This document shows, one piece after another, positions 16,570-24,661 of a stretch of DNA of 64,000 nt. Source of the DNA: Sphingobacteriales bacterium (GTDB lineage Bacteria; Bacteroidota; Bacteroidia; Chitinophagales; LD1); contig JADFDM010000008.1 of the NCBI GenBank assembly GCA_018262795.1, forward strand, positions 62,001 through 126,000. Reading direction: 5' to 3'. The number at the start of each line of letters is the position of its first letter. Position 1 is the first letter of the stretch. The notes below the pieces were generated by a model. The model searched no databases and was not told where the DNA came from. It saw only the letters and a program-made list of their open reading frames with translations. A program made the translations under genes and the position numbers.

Positions 16570-18255
16570 TTATTTAAAATCTATCGGGATAAGCACTTTT
16601 ACGATAGTACCCATCGGCTGTCCTTTCCTATCTATCCGATCTTTGGTTAAAAAATATTTGCTTACGTCATCCTGTTTCCATATCAGGCGGAGGGTTTCGG
16701 TGATAATGTTAGTGGCATGTGAAGTGTGTTCCTTCTTTTTGAACGAAGCGGCTCCCTTTCTTCCGATACCATTATCGGTAATCTGAATTTGCAAATAGCT
16801 GTTCTTTTTTGAAAAAGCAATTTGCAACTTGCCTTTGCCGGAAGTTTTATGGAACAGTCCGTGGATAATGGAATTCTCTACCAAGGGTTGTAGAATAAGG
16901 CCGGGAATGTGAATCGAATAAGGATGTAATTTTTTATCCACTTTAATGCCGTAGTCAAATCCGTTTTGGTTACGGGTTTGTTCTGTTTGGATATAGAGAT
17001 GAAGGAGTTCAATGTTTTCGCTCAACAGCATCGAAGGCTTGCGCGAGGTATCTAAAATAAGTCGCAACAAGGAGGAGAAGCGAAGCATCAGACTGTCCGT
17101 TTTTTCTATATCGCCTGCCAGCAAAGAATGGCGCATACTCCCAATAGCGTTGAAGATAAAGTGAGGGTTCATTTGGCTGCGCAAGGCTTTCAGTTCACTC
17201 TCTGCTTCGTGTAACTCGGCTTCCTTTAATTTTCTCAATGCTTTCTCATTCTCATATTTCGCTTCTATATCCAGCACCGTTCTGCTGAGTTCCTTATCAT
17301 AAAATTTTTGATAAACCTTTTGGTGGTGTCGCTGATGATTTAAAGAAGATAAAATATCCCCTTCCTGCTCACACAAATCAGAGGCGAGTGACTCCATTGC
17401 CAGTTGCAGTTGATCGTTACCGTATTGTGTAGCTTCTTTTTGTACCGCTGTCAAAATATTTCTGCATTGCGGGTAATCTCCCTTTTGCAGGGCGATTCTA
17501 CCGAGGTCACAAAGCGATACCAGTTCGTCCAATTTCATCCCATTATTACGAGCTATTTCAAGTGATCTTTTGAAGCCGCTTTCCGCCTCCTTCCACTTTT
17601 GCGCTTCCATTAGAATATCTCCCCGATTATGGCAAGCTCTCGCTTCTACATAAGGTTCTTTGTACCGCTTGGCATAGCGCGCTGAAATATTGTAACTATC
17701 AATCGCCTCTGTTAGTTTTTGCTCTTTCGTAAAAAGTGTTCCTTGGGCAAAATACCAATGCGCCCAATACTTAGATTGTCTGAATTTCCGAATCAACGCT
17801 TTACTTTTTTCCAATGCTTTGCAACTCGCCCCCAAATTACCGATACTCAACTGTAGGGAAGCTAATTGTATCAGCCCCCGGCTCATATCCCGCTCCTTGT
17901 TATTTTTCTCTTTCAAAGCGATGGCTTGCTGGAGATTCTCCATGGCAGAATGTGTTCTGTTTAAGGTGATATATACTGCGGCAAGATTATCGTGGCTGTT
18001 ATACATCAACTCTGCCTCCCCACTACTCTTTGCTGCTTTCAGAGAAAGTAGAAAGTATTTTTCGGCTTCGTGAAGGCTCCCTTGTTTATAAAAGATCAAA
18101 CCAATTAGAGTGCATATTCTTCTTCTTACAGTAAAGTCCTTTACATCTGATTGAGTGACCTTTTCTAACTTTAGAAGAAGGGGCAGTGCTTTCTCAAAAT
18201 GGTTAGCATCATAATAACCCTTGGCTTTTTTTAACTGAGAAAGGAGTTGAATCAC
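16570..18255 (-). CDS. TPR-domain sensor histidine kinase (LytS-like), apparently soluble
   Basis: About 561 residues. Six or so tetratricopeptide-like repeats occupy roughly residues 10-300, then a coiled-coil linker, then the LytS-type His_kinase domain with SQMNPHFIFN (phospho-acceptor H365), and an ATPase domain with the N-box PLVENSIIHG and G-box TDNGIGRKG. It should phosphorylate the downstream LytTR regulator. Relatives in this phylum usually have a signal peptide and a transmembrane helix between TPR and kinase; I see neither, so this one is probably cytoplasmic. I chose the GTG start at 18255 because the only earlier candidate, a TTG at 18279, lies inside an exact -7 promoter element. 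Confidence 0.88.
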   Translation of the reverse strand: MIQLLSQLKKAKGYYDANHFEKALPLLLKLEKVTQSDVKDFTVRRRICTLIGLIFYKQGSLHEAEKYFLLSLKAAKSSGEAELMYNSHDNLAAVYITLNRTHSAMENLQQAIALKEKNNKERDMSRGLIQLASLQLSIGNLGASCKALEKSKALIRKFRQSKYWAHWYFAQGTLFTKEQKLTEAIDSYNISARYAKRYKEPYVEARACHNRGDILMEAQKWKEAESGFKRSLEIARNNGMKLDELVSLCDLGRIALQKGDYPQCRNILTAVQKEATQYGNDQLQLAMESLASDLCEQEGDILSSLNHQRHHQKVYQKFYDKELSRTVLDIEAKYENEKALRKLKEAELHEAESELKALRSQMNPHFIFNAIGSMRHSLLAGDIEKTDSLMLRFSSLLRLILDTSRKPSMLLSENIELLHLYIQTEQTRNQNGFDYGIKVDKKLHPYSIHIPGLILQPLVENSIIHGLFHKTSGKGKLQIAFSKKNSYLQIQITDNGIGRKGAASFKKKEHTSHATNIITETLRLIWKQDDVSKYFLTKDRIDRKGQPMGTIVKVLIPIDFK

Positions 18256-18276
18256 AACCGTAGTTTTAGTTATTCC

Positions 18277-18284
18277 CAAATATA
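18277..18284 (-). promoter_or_regulatory. -7 promoter element for the kinase/regulator operon
   Basis: On the minus strand TATATTTG matches TAnnTTTG exactly, 21 bases before the GTG at 18255. A TTTC with 15-base spacing may be a weak -33 element. The element overlaps the alternative TTG start, arguing against that start. Confidence 0.5.
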
Positions 18285-18380
18285 AGCACCCGCTATGGAG
18301 AAAGAGATAAGTGTAGTTTTATAATTTGAGAATAAAAATAGTACATTACATTCATTAACTAACCAATAAATACCAAACTT

Positions 18381-18881
18381 ATGAAATCAAAATCCTTTCT
18401 CTTTCTGTTAGTAGGGCTTATTATCGGGATTATTCTCACGCTCGCTATCTGTCGCACCAACATTGCACCTAATCTCTGCCACAACAAAACGGTAATTTCC
18501 GCTCCTGACACTATAACGCAACCGCTATTGCCCTTTGTGATAAAAGTAACCGAGCCTACTCTATTTCTAAAGTTTCCTAGTGATCACTACAATCCGGCTC
18601 CCCTCAGTGATACTTCCGGTTGGTCCATCACCGTATTAGTGGAGGATAAAGCGGGTCGTCCAATGGGTGGGGCCAGCGTTTCAATACCCTGTTTGGGAGA
18701 TGAATTGTTTTATACCAATGAAGCGGGCAAATTGCTTCTGTTCGGAGGATTTGATAATGGTGAATGCCCTTGTGGTATGACCAGCAGAATAACAGCTTCT
18801 AAAGGAGGGCAAAGCGGCTCAAAACTGATGGAGGGAGGATGTGGCTCTTACACGGTTATCATAGGCAAAGATACCAAGTAA
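18381..18881 (+). CDS. Membrane-anchored protein with carboxypeptidase-regulatory-like fold
   Basis: A 166-residue protein with an N-terminal hydrophobic helix (about residues 6-24, FLFLLVGLIIGIILTLAI) acting as anchor or uncleaved signal, a polar linker, and a C-terminal beta domain beginning WSITVLVEDKAGRPMGGASVSIP. The pattern 'D..G.P..GA.V' is typical of carboxypeptidase-regulatory-like or transthyretin-like domains. Several Cys (CPCG, GGCG) suggest an oxidised, extracytoplasmic location. No function is assignable. It is followed by a strong palindrome at 18977-19012. Confidence 0.75.
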   Translation: MKSKSFLFLLVGLIIGIILTLAICRTNIAPNLCHNKTVISAPDTITQPLLPFVIKVTEPTLFLKFPSDHYNPAPLSDTSGWSITVLVEDKAGRPMGGASVSIPCLGDELFYTNEAGKLLLFGGFDNGECPCGMTSRITASKGGQSGSKLMEGGCGSYTVIIGKDTK

Positions 18882-18976
18882 GGCTTGCTACTGTTTAATC
18901 AGAGCCATTCTTTATTTGTGCAGATAGATAAATGACGGTGATGAATTATCCGATAGCTGATAAGTTATTTTCAGAT

Positions 18977-19012
18977 TTAGCAAATGGCAAAGCGAAAATT
19001 GCCATTTGCTAA
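18977..19012. repeat. Perfect 14-bp inverted repeat
   Basis: TTAGCAAATGGCAA (18977-18990) and its exact reverse complement (18999-19012) are separated by eight bases. It lies between two plus-strand genes. There is no T-run after the stem, so it is not a standard intrinsic terminator. It could be a Rho-independent hairpin of another type, an mRNA-stabilising stem or a protein binding site. Confidence 0.8.
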
Positions 19013-19062
19013 GTCAAACTTACCAACGGGTAAGTGACCGAAAATATAGAGGAGTGCCGATT

Positions 19063-19070
19063 TACTTTTG
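19063..19070 (+). promoter_or_regulatory. -7 promoter element for the beta-helix lipoprotein gene
   Basis: TACTTTTG matches TAnnTTTG exactly, 24 bases before the ATG at 19095. It overlaps an upstream TTG at 19068 that would otherwise be a start candidate. Confidence 0.45.
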
Positions 19071-19094
19071 GGTTCAGTAATAAAATACGCCAAA

Positions 19095-20333
19095 ATGAAA
19101 ACGGACAAAAGAACCACACTCAACGTTGCAATAGGGATTGCACTCACAGCGATCCTTGTAATCGGAACCGGATGCAACAAAACAAAGGACACGGATTTAA
19201 CCAACATCCCTTCGGAACGAAGAGATAAATCGCAGGCTGTCTTAATTACAGATATCCAATACGACCATGATGTTGTTCTGAAAGATCGCGTCAACGGGGT
19301 TGATTATCTCATAGCAAACAACCTTCAGATCAATGCCAATCTCACCATCGAACCCGGTGTAACTCTGATGTTCAAAGATGAAGCTGGCATTCAGGTAAAC
19401 GAAGAAGGCTCACTCACCGCTATCGGGGAGAGCAGCAACCTAATCTATTTTACCTCTGAAGCAGGAGTAAGAGGATCGTGGAAAGGGATTACAATACTCA
19501 GTAATCACGCTAAGAATGTGATTTCTTATTGCAGAGTGGAGCAGGCCGGTGGCGATAATGATTATGGCAAAGCCGATATTGTGGTAGGCAGCTATAGCAA
19601 TACCGGACAAACAGAAATCAGTAATTCTGAAATTACTACCAGTTTGACTACCGGGATATTGCTTTCAGAAGGCTCGCGACTAATCTACTTCACGGGAAAC
19701 AAATTGTTCACCAACACCACCTGTCCGATAGAGGCTTATGTGGGCGATGCGGGGCAGGTAAGCAATTCAAACACTTTTTCCAACAATGGTCTGGAGTATA
19801 TTCGATTGACGGGTAAAGAAGATGAAGTGATTACCGATCCCATTACTCTCAGTAAACTGACCGAACCCTACTTAATAAGCGGCCATATCCATTTAGGGAA
19901 TTCATTTACCATCGCTCCGGGAACCAGATTGTACATGGATGAGGAGGCGCAAATTTTAGTGGATGGAACAGTTGGAGATGCCTCTTTTTCTGCCATCGGA
20001 ACTAAAACCCAGCCTATCTTGATTGCTCCTCTTTATTCAGGGCAGGGTACCTGGAATTCTATCTGCTTCCTTTCATCTTCTTCTCCTAAGAATGTGATTG
20101 AGTATTGCAACATTAGTGGCGGAGGGAGTTTGGATAATACGAATCCGGGAAAAGGAATGTTGAATATGTTATCAGCTAATGGAAGTACCGCCATTGTGTT
20201 GAGGAATTGCAACATCTTGAATAGCGGAGCCTTCGGTGTATATGTGCAGACAGTTCATTGCACTTACAACAACGACATTGTTTCCTCTAATCAGTTTTCT
20301 AACAATGTGAATGGGAATATCCATTTTGAATAA
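19095..20333 (+). CDS. Parallel beta-helix lipoprotein, two-fold repeated
   Basis: A 412-residue lipoprotein. The signal has a basic start, a hydrophobic core and lipobox IGTGC with Cys27. The rest is rich in short Asn/Gly-turn beta strands of the right-handed parallel beta-helix type. The protein repeats itself: 'LTIEPGVTLMFKDEAGIQV' and 'GSWKGITILSNHAKNVISYC' in the first half correspond to 'FTIAPGTRLYMDEEAQILV' and 'GTWNSICFLSSSSPKNVIEYC' in the second. Such helices often bind or cleave polysaccharide, but I see no catalytic triad, so binding or structural roles are equally possible. I chose the ATG before MKTDKRTT because the longer frame would start within the promoter element. Confidence 0.85.
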   Translation: MKTDKRTTLNVAIGIALTAILVIGTGCNKTKDTDLTNIPSERRDKSQAVLITDIQYDHDVVLKDRVNGVDYLIANNLQINANLTIEPGVTLMFKDEAGIQVNEEGSLTAIGESSNLIYFTSEAGVRGSWKGITILSNHAKNVISYCRVEQAGGDNDYGKADIVVGSYSNTGQTEISNSEITTSLTTGILLSEGSRLIYFTGNKLFTNTTCPIEAYVGDAGQVSNSNTFSNNGLEYIRLTGKEDEVITDPITLSKLTEPYLISGHIHLGNSFTIAPGTRLYMDEEAQILVDGTVGDASFSAIGTKTQPILIAPLYSGQGTWNSICFLSSSSPKNVIEYCNISGGGSLDNTNPGKGMLNMLSANGSTAIVLRNCNILNSGAFGVYVQTVHCTYNNDIVSSNQFSNNVNGNIHFE

Positions 20334-20371
20334 GCGGCATCCTTTTCTTTCAAAGTAATTCAACCCTAAAC

Positions 20372-20497
20372 ATGCTTTACGCATTATCCATTTCCGGCTT
20401 GTTGTTTATAGGTTTTACCGCTATTTCTATGTCGGTAAGAGCTATCATCGAGCAAAACAATAATGAGGAGAAGGAAAGCACAGTAAAAAAGGAATGA
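20372..20497 (+). CDS. Possible 41-residue single-span membrane peptide
   Basis: A short ATG frame between the beta-helix gene and the convergent aldo/keto reductase gene. It encodes a hydrophobic helix (residues 2-22, LYALSISGLLFIGFTAISMSV starting after Met; given here in two parts: LYALSISGLLFIG and FTAISMSV) followed by a strongly charged tail (EQNNNEEKESTVKKE). Hydrophobic helix plus charged tail is the usual layout of real small membrane proteins, and it fills most of the spacer. There is no family match I can name, and chance cannot be excluded. Confidence 0.5.
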   Translation: MLYALSISGLLFIGFTAISMSVRAIIEQNNNEEKESTVKKE

Positions 20498-20516
20498 CAG
20501 TGGATTCTCCCATAAA

Positions 20517-21506
20517 TTAATAGACCACTTGCACGGGCTTATTGCCCAAGATAGTATCTATCTGTTCCATTATTTCAGGAGTCAGTTTTGGCAGTGCTTC
20601 AAAACATTGCAGGTTTTGTTCGAGTTGCGCCACCTTGGAGGCTCCGAGAATAACAGTGGATACATTCTTATTCTTCAAACACCAACCTAAACTAAGTTGC
20701 GCCAAGGGAAGTTCGAGGTCTTTTGCCAGCAAATGAAGTTGGTTAATCTTTTCTACCTTTTCCGCATCACCTAATGAGCGCTCCTTTAGCCGAGCCATTA
20801 AATCCATCCTTGTTTTCTCATTTGCCACCGACCCATCAAAATACTTATCGGTGAGCAAGCCCGAAGCTAAGGGGCTCCAAATGGTAGTTCCCATCCCATA
20901 GTTTTCAAACAAGGGGAGATATTCAAACTCCATAAAATTGCGATGTAACAGGTTGTATTGATTTTGCTCGGCCACAGGGGCTATCAAATGATTTTGTCGC
21001 GCTACCAAATGAGCTTCTGTAATCTGTTGGGGAGTCCATTCGCTGGTTCCCCAATAGAATATTTTTCCCTGCGTAATCAGGTTGTGGAAACTCCACACCA
21101 CCTCTTCCATAGGCGTGTTCACGTCCGGCCGATGGGCAAAATAAATATCTAAGTATTCGACCTGCAATCGCTTCAAGGCAGCATGGCAGCCTTCCATAAT
21201 GTGTTTGCGCATCAAGCCCTTTTGGTTGGGTCCCGGATTGGCAACCCTACCCCAATACACCTTTGACGATACCATCCAAGTATCGCGATCCCAGTTTAGT
21301 TTCTTCAATATCTTCCCCATCACCTCCTCGCTTTTGCCGTGCGCATATATTTCTGCATTGTCAAAAAAGTTGACACCGGCTTCATACGCTTTTATCATCA
21401 GTTCTTCTGCTACATCATCGCCTATTTGATTGCCAAAGGTGACCCAACTGCCCAACGATACGGCACTTATCTGCAAGCCTGATTTACCTAATCTTCTGTA
21501 TTCCAT
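20517..21506 (-). CDS. Aldo/keto reductase, Kv-beta-like
   Basis: A 329-residue NADPH-dependent oxidoreductase with a TIM barrel. The catalytic tetrad is visible: D49 and Y54 (NFFDNAEIY), K82 (VSSKVYWG) and the His of YFAHRPD near 116. The N-terminal MEYRRLGKSGLQIS and the WGTSEW strand match the potassium-channel beta-subunit/YghZ subgroup. It probably reduces small aldehydes or ketones; the physiological substrate is unknown. Monocistronic, minus strand, facing the small ORF at 20372. Confidence 0.93.
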   Translation of the reverse strand: MEYRRLGKSGLQISAVSLGSWVTFGNQIGDDVAEELMIKAYEAGVNFFDNAEIYAHGKSEEVMGKILKKLNWDRDTWMVSSKVYWGRVANPGPNQKGLMRKHIMEGCHAALKRLQVEYLDIYFAHRPDVNTPMEEVVWSFHNLITQGKIFYWGTSEWTPQQITEAHLVARQNHLIAPVAEQNQYNLLHRNFMEFEYLPLFENYGMGTTIWSPLASGLLTDKYFDGSVANEKTRMDLMARLKERSLGDAEKVEKINQLHLLAKDLELPLAQLSLGWCLKNKNVSTVILGASKVAQLEQNLQCFEALPKLTPEIMEQIDTILGNKPVQVVY

Positions 21507-21640
21507 ATTTTTAGTTTAAAGATTTTTAATGCTGAATTACTTGTACGAAGTTAGAAGGATGAGGGGAACTCACAAGAATTGAACCTGCTATACAGAAATT
21601 TGGCTCATCATTACGGCTGAAAGTCTATTTTCGCCCGCTG

Positions 21641-22255
21641 ATGCAAAGCGCTATTACATCGGATGTATTAAAAGGCTCCATGTCCTTTGAGGAATACCTG
21701 CAATTCACTTGCGACATACTTGCGAAAAAAATCGCAGGCGGAGATGTTTATGAGAATGAAAGCACTTTCCGCTATACCCAATCTAATCTGGAGCGGATGA
21801 ATAAAGTGCTGGAGTTCATGGTAGTGCAGCAGAAATTATATAACCTCCTTTCTGATTTAGAAGAATCCTGGCTATGGGTATTGATTACCGAGCCTTGGTG
21901 TGGCGATGCTGCCTGGAGTACCCCCGCATTGTATATGGTGGCTACTTGTTCCGATAAAATTGATTTCAGAATATTACTGCGCGATTCTCATCCCGAAATC
22001 ATCAAACATTATCATACCAACGGAGCGAGTTCTATTCCCAAACTGGTATGTTTGCGAGCAGGTGATCTGTCGGAAATTGGCACTTGGGGGCCGCGTCCGC
22101 AAGTGCTGCAAGAGAAGGTGACTCGTTTTAAAGAGGCCGCAGACTTTGATTTCCGCGAAAGCGTAAGAAGGGTTCACCAGTGGTACGAAAACGATAGATC
22201 GAACGTCTTACAGGAAGAAATGATTGAGCAGATAAAAAAATGGAAAGCCCTTTAA
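21641..22255 (+). CDS. Thioredoxin-like protein with a single active-site cysteine
   Basis: A 204-residue protein with a helical N-terminal extension of about 70 residues and a thioredoxin-like domain. The active-site region is TEPWCGDAAW with one Cys (C87) where thioredoxins have CxxC; the cis-proline region SIPKLV is present. This matches the 'thioredoxin family' WCGDA group common in Bacteroidota and Firmicutes, whose role is not well defined. A single Cys implies a monothiol mechanism or a non-redox role. A 7-of-8 match to the -7 element (TATTTTCG, 21626-21633) lies just before the ATG. It precedes gldC on the same strand by 70 bases. Confidence 0.85.
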   Translation: MQSAITSDVLKGSMSFEEYLQFTCDILAKKIAGGDVYENESTFRYTQSNLERMNKVLEFMVVQQKLYNLLSDLEESWLWVLITEPWCGDAAWSTPALYMVATCSDKIDFRILLRDSHPEIIKHYHTNGASSIPKLVCLRAGDLSEIGTWGPRPQVLQEKVTRFKEAADFDFRESVRRVHQWYENDRSNVLQEEMIEQIKKWKAL

Positions 22256-22325
22256 TGGACACTCCCTACGAACGAATAACTATTAAACGATTAACAATTA
22301 TCTATTAACGAATAACACAACAGCT

Positions 22326-22679
22326 ATGAGCAGAGTTAAAACACAGTCGGAAGTAAGATTCAAAATAGGTTTGGATGAACGCAATATACCGGTGGACATG
22401 AAATGGATGGCTACCGATAATAAGAACAACGAACTGAGAGATTGCAAAAGTGTGATGATTTCTATATGGGATGCTACACAAAAGCAAACCATGAAAATTG
22501 ATTTGTGGACGGACGACTTTACCACCGATGAAATGCACTCGCATTATTTTCAAACACTGCTCACCATGACCGAGTCATACGTGAAAGCAACCGGCAATCC
22601 ATACGCGATGGAGATGGTGAAAAAGTGTGCGGAAGAATTAGCCAAGAAAACATCGGACTGGGAACAGAGCAAAGGATAG
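22326..22679 (+). CDS. gldC: Gliding motility protein GldC
   Basis: A 117-residue soluble protein. The block 'SVMISIWDATQKQTMKIDLWTDDFTTDEM' (given in pieces: SVMISIWDATQ, MKIDLWTDDF, TTDEMHSHYFQTL) matches the Flavobacterium GldC pattern of WD, RIDLWTKDM and DEM...FFHQTL. GldC is an accessory of gliding motility that stabilises the machinery rather than a core T9SS subunit. Its presence agrees with the several T9SS cargo genes in this window. It is convergent with the esterase gene, with only four bases between stops. Confidence 0.9.
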   Translation: MSRVKTQSEVRFKIGLDERNIPVDMKWMATDNKNNELRDCKSVMISIWDATQKQTMKIDLWTDDFTTDEMHSHYFQTLLTMTESYVKATGNPYAMEMVKKCAEELAKKTSDWEQSKG

Positions 22680-22683
22680 TTCA

Positions 22684-24591
22684 TTATTGAACCACCACCT
22701 TTCGGATTACCTGTGTGGTGGCATTGCCAACCCGCAACAGGTAAATTCCCTTTTGTAGATTTTGTAAAGAGATCTCCGCAGCGTTAGAGAAAGACTGTGC
22801 GCCTATCTTTCTTCCACTTACATCGTATATCTCCAAGTTCATCACTTCATGCCCCAAGCATTTCACTTTTATCTCGTTGACTAATTGCTGAACTGTAATA
22901 GCTGCTTCCTGGTTATCGGGCGTAGCAATGTTTGTAGTGCTCAGGTTTACAATGGCCGCATCGGCATCGGCACAACCTATTTGATTTTTCACCAGTAGTA
23001 TCACCTCGAAATACCCACTCTGCGGATACACATGCACTACATTCGGATAAGTAACCGAAGCAGAATCGCCATCACCGAAGTACCAAGTGTAGGAAGTGGT
23101 ATTAGTTGGCTGGGCGTAAAAGAATCCGTTAAGGTTGGTGGTTTGATAAGTGAAACTTGCCACCGGACAGGAGTCCAAACTGAGGGTAGTGGCAAAGGTA
23201 TCGGCACATACCCCGTTATCAGCGATCAAGGTAACGGTATAGGAGCCTCCGCCTGTATATATTTTTACGGGATCCGTATCCTGCGAAGTGCTGCCATCGC
23301 CAAAAGCCCAGTGATAATGAGTTGCATTTGACGACCAATTAGAAAGAGTCAAACTCAGTTCGTTGGCTATGTATCCGAAGTTGGCCTTCGCATCGCCCAC
23401 TACCGATGTTTGAAAAGTAAGTTCCTCGCCTTCTGCCAAAATAGCATTCAATTCCTTTACCGACACCGACACCATTCCGGTATCGTTCCAAAGTACCGCA
23501 ATATTATTTCCGTTGTTCTGCACGATGCTACCATTGCCGCTTAACTGCCAGCAATACTTACTGCCGGTGGTGTTGCTAACGGAATAGGTGGCGACTTTAC
23601 TTTTACAAATGGCTACCGGCCCATGGATCGGATCGGTGGTTGGTTTCAGCAGCTTATAAAGAAACACACGCGAGTAGTTATAAATGGTATCGTTCAGGTT
23701 GGGGGCGAGCAATTCAGGCTCGTGGCCATAACCTACCAGCGGATGAAACTCATTCATGATCCCCAACGAATTAAGCCGCTGATGAATAGGAACACTCCCG
23801 TACACATTGGGGAAAACCGGAAGTTGAAACGGATAGCCATACACATAAGGCACTAACACATCCTGATCGCCATGAAAAGAAATAACGGGAACATTTTCTG
23901 AAGCGTCAATATAGTTGGTGTCGAGGATGGCGCCCCATTGATTCACAATAGCTTTTATTTTGGGGATGTGGTGATCAAAGTCATTGTTGCCCGAACAATC
24001 CATACAACCTAAATCACTCGGCTCCAGCAAGCTGCCATACGAGGATGCCGGTCTTTCTGCATCGGTCGTAAACGCATTGGCGAAGGCACAAAAACAACCG
24101 GCACTGGTGCCGGTGAGAATAATTAATGAAGTGTCGAAACGAAACTGATTGGCTCTTTGGCAAAGAAAGCGCAATGCCGAGCGCTCATCTTGCACTCCTC
24201 GGTAATAGGCGCGAATGGTGCTATTGGTATCCACCGGATTTAAGCCGAGGCGATAATCAATACTTGCCACGGCATATCCGCACTTGGCAAAGTACTCGCA
24301 AAACTGCGGGATGTCAGGCTCAGAGCGCCAGCCTATCACATAGCCGCCACCGAATTCAAATACAATTAAAGGGCGCTTGGTGAGGGTATCGCCAGCCGGT
24401 TCATAGAAATCTAAATACAAATCTTGCGGCTGAGCTAATAAGCCGTAGGGAGTAGCGGTGCCGAAATAGATTCCATTGGTCACCGTCACGTTATGGAATA
24501 TAGTATCCTGATAACGCAGAGAGCTACAGGACTGCGAATGGCTGACCGTAAACAGGAGGAGGAATACAAAAAGGATGCAAGCCCGTTTCAT
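22684..24591 (-). CDS. Secreted alpha/beta-hydrolase (esterase) with PKD domains and T9SS type A signal
   Basis: A 635-residue secreted enzyme. Signal peptide of about 19 residues. The alpha/beta-hydrolase domain (20-310) has an oxyanion-type FGGGY near residue 80 and a full triad: S163 in GTSAG, D244 in HGDQDVLVP, H290 in GYGHEPE. It resembles carboxylesterase/feruloyl-esterase-like hydrolases. Then come an Ig-like segment, two PKD domains (YHWAFGDGS, YTWYFGDGD) and a Por-type sorting domain ending RKVVVQ. It probably cleaves ester groups on external polymers. It lies downstream of the repeat adhesin gene, separated from it by a terminator. Confidence 0.88.
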   Translation of the reverse strand: MKRACILFVFLLLFTVSHSQSCSSLRYQDTIFHNVTVTNGIYFGTATPYGLLAQPQDLYLDFYEPAGDTLTKRPLIVFEFGGGYVIGWRSEPDIPQFCEYFAKCGYAVASIDYRLGLNPVDTNSTIRAYYRGVQDERSALRFLCQRANQFRFDTSLIILTGTSAGCFCAFANAFTTDAERPASSYGSLLEPSDLGCMDCSGNNDFDHHIPKIKAIVNQWGAILDTNYIDASENVPVISFHGDQDVLVPYVYGYPFQLPVFPNVYGSVPIHQRLNSLGIMNEFHPLVGYGHEPELLAPNLNDTIYNYSRVFLYKLLKPTTDPIHGPVAICKSKVATYSVSNTTGSKYCWQLSGNGSIVQNNGNNIAVLWNDTGMVSVSVKELNAILAEGEELTFQTSVVGDAKANFGYIANELSLTLSNWSSNATHYHWAFGDGSTSQDTDPVKIYTGGGSYTVTLIADNGVCADTFATTLSLDSCPVASFTYQTTNLNGFFYAQPTNTTSYTWYFGDGDSASVTYPNVVHVYPQSGYFEVILLVKNQIGCADADAAIVNLSTTNIATPDNQEAAITVQQLVNEIKVKCLGHEVMNLEIYDVSGRKIGAQSFSNAAEISLQNLQKGIYLLRVGNATTQVIRKVVVQ

Positions 24592-24609
24592 AGTAATAAA
24601 ATTAAAAAC

Positions 24610-24638
24610 AAAAAGCGGAAGTACGACTTCCGCTTTTT
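24610..24638 (-). terminator. Intrinsic terminator of the repeat adhesin gene
   Basis: A 13-bp stem: AAAAAGCGGAAGT pairs with ACTTCCGCTTTTT around the loop ACG. It follows the minus-strand stop at 24662 and precedes the esterase ATG at 24591, separating the two genes. Confidence 0.88.
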
Positions 24639-24661
24639 TCTATCCCGGTTCCAATGGGATG

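Noticed and set aside
21561-21600. tRNA T-arm-like sequence on the minus strand (GCAGGTTCAATTCTTGT)
   Set aside because: No matching acceptor stem, anticodon arm or D-arm upstream; pairing needs two G-U pairs. It may be chance or a very short tRNA fragment.
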